Shown piece by piece: positions 33,147 through 40,730 of a DNA stretch of 64,000 nucleotides. The stretch spans positions 62,001 through 126,000 of the forward strand of contig JBGAIM010000012.1 in the NCBI GenBank assembly GCA_044225555.1. The letters are read 5' to 3'. The translations under genes were made by a program, and so were the position numbers. Positions within the stretch are counted from its first letter, which is position 1. Each line of letters opens with the position of its first letter. The notes below the pieces were generated by a model. It was not told the DNA's origin and made no database searches. It saw only the letters and a program-made list of their open reading frames with translations. The DNA is from JADLHS01 sp044225555. GTDB lineage: Bacteria > Verrucomicrobiota > Verrucomicrobiia > Limisphaerales > JADLHS01.

Positions 33147-35183
33147 ATGACTCCTGCGATTACCAGGCTGCCATATCGGTTGGGCGATTTGTTCGGGCGC
33201 CGGAGGGTGCAACAGATTCTCCTTGGCGCTTATGTCTGGCTCTGTTTTGTAAAAGTGCCGGCCACTTCCGTCCGGGATTCAGCGCCTCAATCATGGGAGG
33301 CAGTGCTCGCGTTTGCGGCGGCGAACCGGCTGCAATGGGGGAGTGATCTTGTTTTCACGTTTGGGCCCCTGGGTTTTTTGACATCCGATTATTACTGGGG
33401 CTATCTCCTTCCAGCGATTGTCCTTTGGAGTCTTGGCTTCGCTCTGGTCTTGACGTCCGTGTTTCTGCCCTTTTGGCGGCGGACCGCGCCTTCCAGCCGC
33501 TATCCACTACTCGCCGCCTTGCCCCTGCTGACGGTTCCGCTCTGCAGTGATCTCGGATTTGACGCGATCTATCTGCTGTCCATTACGCTCTCCGGTGTCG
33601 CCTGCCTGCCGACCGAACGGCCCAGTGGTTTCCGCACAGTAGCGACAGGCCTGATGCTCGCTTTGCTGAGCGCCATCAAGTTCAGTTTTTCGATCTACGG
33701 CGGCTGCGCGGTGCTGGCGATTGTGATCGCGAATTCATTTGCCGGACGCTGGCGAGCCACGAGCCTTTTGCTGTCGAGCTGCGTCGTGTCGTTCCTTGCC
33801 ATTTGGTGGAGCTGCGGCCAAAAACTTTCCGGTTTGCCGCTCTTCCTCCGGAGCAGCCTGCAACTGACCTCCGGCTATTCCTCCGCAATGGCCTTATCCC
33901 CGGGCCAGTGGGACCGGGTGTTTGGGCTTCTCGTCCTGTTTTGCCTGGTGGCCTTGCTCTTGAGCTGCTGGCTTGGATCGCAAGACTGGAAGCGCAACAC
34001 GGATCGGGTGGCAGTCGTCGCCTTGGGGATATTCCTGGCCTGGAAGGAGGGGTTTGTTCGAGCCGACGTTCACGTTGTGGTGTTCTTCGTGTATGCCTTT
34101 CTTCTGGCAGCACTCCTTCCCTCGCTTTTGAACGTCCCAGTCTTCGCGAGTGGAGAAGCCTCGAATGCGCCTGCGCAACTCGTGTCACTGTGGCGATTTC
34201 ATTTCCGCTGGCTGCCGCGCCTTAGCCTGCTGCTCGTGACGGCTGTGCTGCTGCTGGCACTTGCGCCCTTCGCTTCTTACCGAAAGTCCTTCGGCCGCGC
34301 AGTGCAAAGCGGATTTGTGCCGCGGTTTTCGGACACGTTCGTGGCGCTGACGGCACCGGGGGAATACCAGCGCCGCCTGGAAGATCAACTCGAAGTCATG
34401 CGGCTCCGCGTTCATTTGCCAAGAATCAAGGCTGCGGTGGCGGGCGCGCGGGTCGGGGTTCTCAATTACCATCAGGACGTGGCTGTCCTCAACGGGCTCA
34501 ACTATGTTCCGCATCCGGTTTTCCAAAGTTACTCGGCTTACACACCCGAGTTGCAAAGGCTCAATACCGCGTTTTTTAATTCTGATCGGGCTCCAGAATA
34601 TGTGGTTTGGCGACCGGGCACGGTGGACAAGCGGGCGCCAACTCTGGACGATGGAGAAGTGCTGTTACGAATTCTTAACGGATATCATCCCGTGTTGCAG
34701 GAGGACGGCTTTGTCTTGTGGAGGCAAAATTCTACGGCGGACGAGTCCTATACTTTCGTCAGGGAGCGTAACTTTAGCACCGCTTTCGAGCATTGGTTTT
34801 CCGTCACAAACCAACCGCTTTGGTGCCGGATTGACCTTCGGTCCAGCGCTTTGGGGGTCATCGAGAGTCTCTTGTGGAACTGTTGCGAGGTCCGACTTGA
34901 AGTTCAACTAGAAGACGGGAAAACTCGGGACTTCCGGCTGCTTCCCGGCAATGCACGGCACGGATTCTTGCTGAATCCATTGTTACTGGGTAATGCTGAC
35001 GTGTTGCGACCGGGCGGCAAGAGTTCGGCGCCACCCCGGGTGGTTGCCGCGCGCGTCCATGTTGAGAAAGCCCGAATGTTCGATCGTGCGGTCAAGGTCG
35101 ATTTGCTGACAATCGCCGGGCTTCCGCGGCTGCAATCACCGCCCATCGCTTTAGGACCATCAATAACAGGCAATGAGAACTGA
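33147..35183 (+). CDS. Large polytopic membrane protein, possible GT-C transferase
   Basis: 678 residues from ATG 33147 (MTPAITRLPYRLGDLFGRRR). Ten or so hydrophobic segments occupy residues 20-410, followed by a ~260-residue soluble C-terminal domain. It lacks the VDEC motif of the two neighbouring paralogues but has the same membrane-plus-soluble plan, and WGSDLVFTFGPLGFLTSDYYW in the first loop is acidic/aromatic. I cannot name a family. It overlaps the methyltransferase gene by 11 bases, so the two are co-transcribed. Confidence 0.65.
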   Translation: MTPAITRLPYRLGDLFGRRRVQQILLGAYVWLCFVKVPATSVRDSAPQSWEAVLAFAAANRLQWGSDLVFTFGPLGFLTSDYYWGYLLPAIVLWSLGFALVLTSVFLPFWRRTAPSSRYPLLAALPLLTVPLCSDLGFDAIYLLSITLSGVACLPTERPSGFRTVATGLMLALLSAIKFSFSIYGGCAVLAIVIANSFAGRWRATSLLLSSCVVSFLAIWWSCGQKLSGLPLFLRSSLQLTSGYSSAMALSPGQWDRVFGLLVLFCLVALLLSCWLGSQDWKRNTDRVAVVALGIFLAWKEGFVRADVHVVVFFVYAFLLAALLPSLLNVPVFASGEASNAPAQLVSLWRFHFRWLPRLSLLLVTAVLLLALAPFASYRKSFGRAVQSGFVPRFSDTFVALTAPGEYQRRLEDQLEVMRLRVHLPRIKAAVAGARVGVLNYHQDVAVLNGLNYVPHPVFQSYSAYTPELQRLNTAFFNSDRAPEYVVWRPGTVDKRAPTLDDGEVLLRILNGYHPVLQEDGFVLWRQNSTADESYTFVRERNFSTAFEHWFSVTNQPLWCRIDLRSSALGVIESLLWNCCEVRLEVQLEDGKTRDFRLLPGNARHGFLLNPLLLGNADVLRPGGKSSAPPRVVAARVHVEKARMFDRAVKVDLLTIAGLPRLQSPPIALGPSITGNEN

Positions 35184-35796
35184 CAGCCAAGGGTATTCTG
35201 ATTATCTGGAGGGGAAATATCTTCCAGGGCGCAGACTTTATCTGAATTGGATTTTTTACCCCGGGATTTTCAGCTGTTTCCGGACGCCCGATACCATCAT
35301 TGATCTGGGGTGTGGAACGGGTGAGTTTCTGAACTACTGTCGCCGGCGGAACCACGATGCCCTGGGGGTGGACTCAAACGAAACGCTTGCCGAGAAATGC
35401 CGAAGGAACGGCTTCAAAGTAGTCAGCGACAATGTTTGCGAGTTGAACTCCTTGAACCGGCAACAGTTCACTTATGCCGTCTGTGACAACGTGCTTGAGC
35501 ACCTGGACATACCAGAACTGGAGTGCTTTTTTGAGCGGGTTGACCGCTTGCTGGTGGGCGGCGGAACTCTGGTCTGCATTGTGCCGGGGAGGAAAGGCTT
35601 CCAGAAGGACCCAACCCACAAGACGTACATATGCCAGGAGTTGCTCGAGAAATTGCTGAAGAACCGGAGTTTGAAGATCGAACGCTTCTACTACCATCCA
35701 TTCAACGTGGGCGGTCTGCACCGGTACTTCTACTTGAACATGCAGATTTTCGAAATCAGGAAACTCCCGGCTGACCTGACAGCGCAACGCGCCTAG
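35173..35796 (+). CDS. Class I SAM-dependent methyltransferase
   Basis: A 207-residue enzyme. Motif I is TIIDLGCGTGEFLNYC (residues ~41-56), followed by ALGVDSNETLAEKC (motif II) and YAVCDNVLEHLDIPE (post-motif with the conserved LEH). FERVDRLLVGGGTLVCIVPG is motif III. Within a glycan locus it most likely methylates a sugar or terminates a chain, but this is inference. Its start lies inside the end of the preceding membrane protein gene. Confidence 0.85.
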   Translation: MRTDSQGYSDYLEGKYLPGRRLYLNWIFYPGIFSCFRTPDTIIDLGCGTGEFLNYCRRRNHDALGVDSNETLAEKCRRNGFKVVSDNVCELNSLNRQQFTYAVCDNVLEHLDIPELECFFERVDRLLVGGGTLVCIVPGRKGFQKDPTHKTYICQELLEKLLKNRSLKIERFYYHPFNVGGLHRYFYLNMQIFEIRKLPADLTAQRA

Positions 35797-35810
35797 CTGT
35801 TCAGTGCGGG

Positions 35811-37493
35811 CTAGTCGTCCGACAACGAATAGAGGACGTAGGGTGCCTTGACGGGTACGGCGACTTTGCGGCTGGTTTTCCACCGACTCATGATGCCGGT
35901 TGCCAACTCGGACATTCCAGGCGCGTTATCTTCCAGCAACAACCAACGGAAGCCGTTTTGTTTGAAGTAGTCGGTATCCAGGAGCGGGCGGGTATCGACC
36001 GGCTTTTTGATGAACATGGCCATGAATGCGCGCCGCTTCAGATGGTAGGGCGCAAACCCGCTCCATTCGCGCGCGGACAAGATGATCACGGGTTCGTCCT
36101 TCCCGATCAATTTCGAAGCCGCCGACAAATATTCAACGCGCGGGTTCGGGGGCGGTGGGGTGAACATCCGGCCCAGTTCCGACGACCAAGTTTGCAACCA
36201 GAGCGCACATAGCAACAGGACGAAAACCAGGCGCAGAAAGTTCCTGCGGAGCAGGTCGAAAATCTTTTGCAAGCCGGCACCAGTTATCAGGGCCAGAATT
36301 GGCGCACAGGCGATGTAATAATAGGTATGTATGCAGTACAGGTTGAAAAAGGTCAGCGCCGCCACGATTGGCGAAAGGGAGACGCAGCAACCAATCCAGA
36401 AGTTTCCTCCTGGCAACCCCTCGAATCCACGCACCCCGAGCGGAACACAAAGGAAACCAATCGCCAATGCGAACGTCAGCGTGGGCATGACGGCGTTTCG
36501 CATGCGGTGTTGGATTAAATCCCAGTTTCTTGGGCTGAGCCGCTGTGCGATGGTGCCGTAGGTCCACGCTTTGGTGTAAGGATGACTCGAACTGAGCCAG
36601 GCGGTGAAGGGCGACTCCTCCTTTATCTTGTCGCTGTACTTGACGTATAGAAATCCGGGCACGACTGGAACGACGAGTAACGCTGCCAGGAGCGCAAGGC
36701 GAGGAAGGTTCAGGGCCGTAGGCCAGGAAGCTCGGCTGGGAGGATCTGGGTCTTGGGTGGTGGCAGAGTTCTCGCGATTCACGTCTTTGCTGGGAGATTT
36801 GCGCCATTTAGCGCTGAGGACGTGCATTGCCGTTAACCCTCCAGCAATGAACAGGGGTAGGACGAAGGTGGTGATCTTAGTCAGGCAAGCGAGAATTCCG
36901 AAGACCGAACAAAGGGCGAAGCCTCGAACGGTGGGTTTCGCAAGCCAGCGCAGGAGCAAAAGAAAATAACCGAGTGCGAAAAACGTGGCCGCGTACTCAA
37001 TCATTGAACTGCGGCTCCAAACGACATTGTAGGGGGCTAGGAAAAAAACTGCTGAAGTGAAAAGCGCGACGCCCGGCGACTGGAAAAGCCGGAGTGCCAA
37101 CAGGTATAATGTCAAGGAAGTCAGATAGTAAAATACCAGATTGGTAATGCGAATGGAGACGTCGAGGTTGTTCCAAGGCGCAAGGCTATCAACCGTGGCG
37201 GCGGCGATTTGAAAAACCGGATACTCAAACGGGCACTCCCAAGGCGGTCCGAACAAGGGTAATCTGGGGTGCAGTAGCGAGAAGCCGTGTTCCCGGATTT
37301 CCCAGACGGAGAGGGCCGTTTGAGTTTGCCGGAACTCATGTTCGCCGCTAAGCGGCGCTTGCAGATTCGGGAGCCGCAGGGGCAGCGAGGCTGCCGCAAG
37401 AAGTGCAAAAAGGAGGAGCGGAGTGCGCGCGATTCTGTCCATGAGTGCCGACGGAGGCATGAATCGAGGCCTGGGCCTGTTGTCTCGTGACAT
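35811..37493 (-). CDS. GT39-like (ArnT/PMT family) membrane glycosyltransferase
   Basis: A 560-residue protein with a first membrane helix at about 25-42 and the loop LSGEHEFRQTQTALSVWEI, an arrangement (acid plus RQTQTA) typical of bacterial GT39-like proteins. Around ten further helices follow. The C-terminal ~110 residues (SAREWSGFAPYHLKRRAF...) are soluble. It probably transfers a polyprenyl-phosphate sugar in the periplasm. The start is GTG or ATG near 37493; an inner ATG at 37442 (MDRIARTPLLL) is also plausible. Confidence 0.8.
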   Translation of the reverse strand: MSRDNRPRPRFMPPSALMDRIARTPLLLFALLAAASLPLRLPNLQAPLSGEHEFRQTQTALSVWEIREHGFSLLHPRLPLFGPPWECPFEYPVFQIAAATVDSLAPWNNLDVSIRITNLVFYYLTSLTLYLLALRLFQSPGVALFTSAVFFLAPYNVVWSRSSMIEYAATFFALGYFLLLLRWLAKPTVRGFALCSVFGILACLTKITTFVLPLFIAGGLTAMHVLSAKWRKSPSKDVNRENSATTQDPDPPSRASWPTALNLPRLALLAALLVVPVVPGFLYVKYSDKIKEESPFTAWLSSSHPYTKAWTYGTIAQRLSPRNWDLIQHRMRNAVMPTLTFALAIGFLCVPLGVRGFEGLPGGNFWIGCCVSLSPIVAALTFFNLYCIHTYYYIACAPILALITGAGLQKIFDLLRRNFLRLVFVLLLCALWLQTWSSELGRMFTPPPPNPRVEYLSAASKLIGKDEPVIILSAREWSGFAPYHLKRRAFMAMFIKKPVDTRPLLDTDYFKQNGFRWLLLEDNAPGMSELATGIMSRWKTSRKVAVPVKAPYVLYSLSDD

Positions 37494-38012
37494 TGATTTT
37501 GTTTTGCTCGACGGCGCCCGGGCAAGCCCCGCGCAAACCGCTCATTGGCCGAGTTTATCGCAGGCTTCCGGGACAGGAAATGCCGGTGCCAGTGCGGGCA
37601 ATGGCTGTTGGATACAGTTTTAACCCCAGGCATGCAAGAATTGGATGGTTCGGTGGCGCGACATAAACGACAGAGCGCGATACCGTGCCGCCCCGGGCAA
37701 CAATGGGGAGGGGAGTCCGTTGCGTTCTCCGGTCAGGCATTTTCCTTGCAATTGGGCGACTCAACAATTATTGCCGCAGCTTGATTATGGGACTAAGCCT
37801 TAAGCTAATTGTGTTTCGCAACCCGGAGGTGGACTCCCGGCGCGCGGTCAATTCGAGCGGTCATCCGCAATCACGCCGTTCAACCGAATAGGGGGCATGG
37901 AAGTTGGCATGAACAGATCCTGGGGGCAGCGGAGCCTCTTACCATGCGGCGCAAAATCGCAACGCACTCGTGGCACACAATCCGATCGGGCCGCTAAATC
38001 TTCCATGAAACT
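37494..38012. other. Non-coding gap of about 520 bases
   Basis: The region between two divergent GT-C type genes has only short frames with no recognisable product, no hairpin with a T tract and no dispersed repeat that I can see. An A/T-richer patch around 37760-37815 is the most promoter-like part. It may hold divergent promoters or a decayed gene. Confidence 0.4.
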
Positions 38013-39740
38013 ATGAAGCGTGTGCTGACTACGACCTTGGGGGTGGCGATGGCCGTAATCGTCATCGCTGCGCTGTTTCAGTATTCACTTTATCAGGCCG
38101 CGATGCGCATCTACGACGTCGACGAGTGCCGGAGTGTGTTTGTGGCGAGCATTCTGGCGGACGGTCTGGCGAAAGACTTCCAGGCGACCATTTCCTTGCA
38201 TCTTTTGCCGTTCATCTGGCTGGCGCGCGATGCGACACAATCGGCGACCTTGTTTGCCACGGCGCGGATTGTCTCACTCCTGCTCTTCTGGCTGAACCTA
38301 CTGCTGATCGCTTTGGCCACTGGGGCGCGGCTGCGGTCGTGGCGCTGGCTGGTCGCGTTTATCGGAGTGGCCACGCTGGCACCGCTCTGGGATTTCGGTT
38401 TTGAGGTTCACCAGGAGAACCTGCTGCTGACAGGGCTCCTGCTGACATGGTGCGTGGTGCGCATTGGTGGAGGAGGACTCACGGCTTATGCCTTCGCTGG
38501 GGCGCTGGCTGTGGTCATGCAGTTTACCGCCTTCGAGGCTTTCCTCTATACGCTGCCGTTGACGATTGTCTTGCTCCTGTTTCCACCACCCGTCGGGAGG
38601 GGGGAAAAGCGGAAGCTTACCTTCGCCTGGCTGGGGGGCGCATTGGGGATGTTTGTCATCATCAGTTCGACCTTTGCTTTTGCCGGTGTCTGGAAGTTAT
38701 ACTTGGCAGGTCTGATGCCGCCGACCCAATGGAGTCCGCTGGTTGTGTGGGATGGCCTCCGCCGGCTCGTGATCCAGACACCATTGGTGGTGGCGTTGTC
38801 GGTGGCGGGTCTCATAACTTTGCTTACCGAATGGCGGCGACGCGGACCTGCGGCCCTGAGTTGGGCAGGAGATTTGCCCGAGGCCATGATGTTTCTCATT
38901 GCACTGGTGGCGCTGGCGCTGAATCCAGGCAGTCAACCTAGCAACCTCGTGAATCTAGCTGCGTTCGCATTCTTGCTGGCTTTTCGTTTTGGCGGCACAA
39001 TTTTCAAGCAGGTTTGGACGGAGGTTACCCTTCGCCCAGTCATTGTTGCTTTGCTGATCTTCGCGCACGTCGTGCCATTTGTCGCGGCCGTGCGCCGGCA
39101 CAAGGACTTGCTGAACTTTCGCCAGGTCAGTCTGATGGAATTGGCGGAACGCCTCACCGATCCCGCCAAAGACCGGGTTTTTGACGGAGTTGGAATGGTG
39201 GCCACACGCGCGAGCATCCAATACGAATGGCTGCTCCAGTCTCCGGAGCGAGCGCGGTTGAGCAACCGTTCAACCGGCGGCGTGGCGGACTCGCTTCAGC
39301 GCCGTCCAGCGGCAGTGTTCATTCCGAATTATCGGACTGAGTGGTTGGGTCCTGACGAGCACAAGTTTATCAGGGAGCACTATCTCCCTTTGGCGGATGA
39401 TTTTTGGGTGTTGGGCCGAAGGTTACCGGCGGGTGGGGGATCGTTTGAGGTCATCCACCCCGGGCGTTATCAGATTTCTCCGAAAGAGGCGTCTTGCGTC
39501 CTTGGCACGGTGGAAACAAATCCACTTGGCTTGGTCATCCCGCCCGAGAAAACCAATTGTGTCGGGACGTTGGACGGGGTTGCGCTCAGCGGCAAGGCCG
39601 TCGAATTGACGGCTGGAACGCATCGGATCGAAACGACCTCCGACTGTGAGCCGGTGGTCGTGTGGGTTGGGCCAAGATTGGAACGGCTGCGACCCCTTGG
39701 TGACCGGGATCACCTGCGCTTGTTCATCAACCAGTACTGA
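38013..39740 (+). CDS. GT-C type membrane glycosyltransferase-like protein (paralogue)
   Basis: A 575-residue protein of about eleven membrane segments plus a soluble C-terminal domain. The first loop has IYDVDECRSVFVASILADG. It shares with the gene at 29080 the LAPLWDFGFEV, NLLLTGLLL, AAVFIPNYRTEWLGP, PLADDFWVLG and final L(F/R)INQY/LNWY-type ends, so the two arose by duplication. The short start MKRVLTTTLGVAMAV fits directly before the first helix. Its end overlaps the convergent fcl gene by 14 bases. Confidence 0.72.
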   Translation: MKRVLTTTLGVAMAVIVIAALFQYSLYQAAMRIYDVDECRSVFVASILADGLAKDFQATISLHLLPFIWLARDATQSATLFATARIVSLLLFWLNLLLIALATGARLRSWRWLVAFIGVATLAPLWDFGFEVHQENLLLTGLLLTWCVVRIGGGGLTAYAFAGALAVVMQFTAFEAFLYTLPLTIVLLLFPPPVGRGEKRKLTFAWLGGALGMFVIISSTFAFAGVWKLYLAGLMPPTQWSPLVVWDGLRRLVIQTPLVVALSVAGLITLLTEWRRRGPAALSWAGDLPEAMMFLIALVALALNPGSQPSNLVNLAAFAFLLAFRFGGTIFKQVWTEVTLRPVIVALLIFAHVVPFVAAVRRHKDLLNFRQVSLMELAERLTDPAKDRVFDGVGMVATRASIQYEWLLQSPERARLSNRSTGGVADSLQRRPAAVFIPNYRTEWLGPDEHKFIREHYLPLADDFWVLGRRLPAGGGSFEVIHPGRYQISPKEASCVLGTVETNPLGLVIPPEKTNCVGTLDGVALSGKAVELTAGTHRIETTSDCEPVVVWVGPRLERLRPLGDRDHLRLFINQY

Positions 39741-40677
39741 CACCTGCCTGGCCATGGCGCTTGAGGAAGTCTGCGTAGGCGATCTGGATGCCGGCCTCCA
39801 GCTCTACTTGCGGTCGCCAGCCCAAGGCAAACAAGCGCGAACTATCCATCAGTTTACGCGGTGTTCCATCGGGCTTGGTGGTGTCCCACGTGATTTGTCC
39901 CGGGAAGCCGACGACGCGGCGGACAATTTCCGCAAGTTCACGAATGGTCACATCGCTGCCGTAACCGACATTGATGAATTGCTCGTCGCTGTAGTTCTCG
40001 AGGAGGAACACGCACGCACGGGCGAGGTCGTCGGCGAACAGGAATTCGCGAAGCGGGGTGCCGGTGCCCCAACAAGTGACGGTGGCTGAGCCGCTGACCT
40101 TCGCTTCGTGAAATTTGCGAATGAGGGCGGGAAGGACGTGCGAAGAGTCGAGGTCAAAACTGTCGTTCACGCCATACATGTTGGTGGGCATGGCGCAGAT
40201 GAAGTCGCAGCCGTATTGCCGACGATAGGCCTGGCACATTTTGATGCCGGCGATCTTGGCGATGGCATACCACTGATTGGTCGGCTCCAGGGGGCCGCTC
40301 AAGAGATGATCCTCCTGAATGGGTTGAGGAGCGTGGCGGGGATAGATGCACGAGCTGCCGAGAAAAAGCAGCTTCTTGACGCCCGCCTTCCACGCGCCGT
40401 GAATCAGGTTGTTCTGGATTTGCAAATTGTCGTAGATGAACTCGGCTGGCCGGGAATTGTTAGCGAGGATGCCGCCCACGCGCGCTGCCGCGACCACGAC
40501 ATACTCGGGCTGCGACTCGGCGTAAAAGCGGTCAACCATGGCGGGATCGCGTAATTCCAGTTCGTTGTGCGTGCGACCGATGAGTTGTGAGAAGCCGCGC
40601 CGCTGGAGTTCCCGCCAGATGGCGCTGCCGACCAGGCCGCGATGGCCGGCGATATAGATGCAAGAGTGTTGCTTCAT
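39727..40677 (-). CDS. fcl: GDP-L-fucose synthase
   Basis: Epimerises and reduces the product of GMD to GDP-L-fucose. A 316-residue SDR enzyme: IAGHRGLVGSAIWREL (residues ~8-23), VVVAAARVGGILANN, LFLGSSCIYP and the catalytic YAIAKIAGIKMC are family hallmarks, as is LPALIRKFHEAK. The ATG at 40677 begins just before the Rossmann strand; 18 extra residues upstream are possible. Together with gmd it gives a complete GDP-mannose to GDP-fucose route. Confidence 0.94.
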   Translation of the reverse strand: MKQHSCIYIAGHRGLVGSAIWRELQRRGFSQLIGRTHNELELRDPAMVDRFYAESQPEYVVVAAARVGGILANNSRPAEFIYDNLQIQNNLIHGAWKAGVKKLLFLGSSCIYPRHAPQPIQEDHLLSGPLEPTNQWYAIAKIAGIKMCQAYRRQYGCDFICAMPTNMYGVNDSFDLDSSHVLPALIRKFHEAKVSGSATVTCWGTGTPLREFLFADDLARACVFLLENYSDEQFINVGYGSDVTIRELAEIVRRVVGFPGQITWDTTKPDGTPRKLMDSSRLFALGWRPQVELEAGIQIAYADFLKRHGQAGVSTG

Positions 40678-40730
40678 GGTGCCGGGGCGGATAGTAAACC
40701 GGGCATGACGTTTGCGACAAGCGTTCAACA

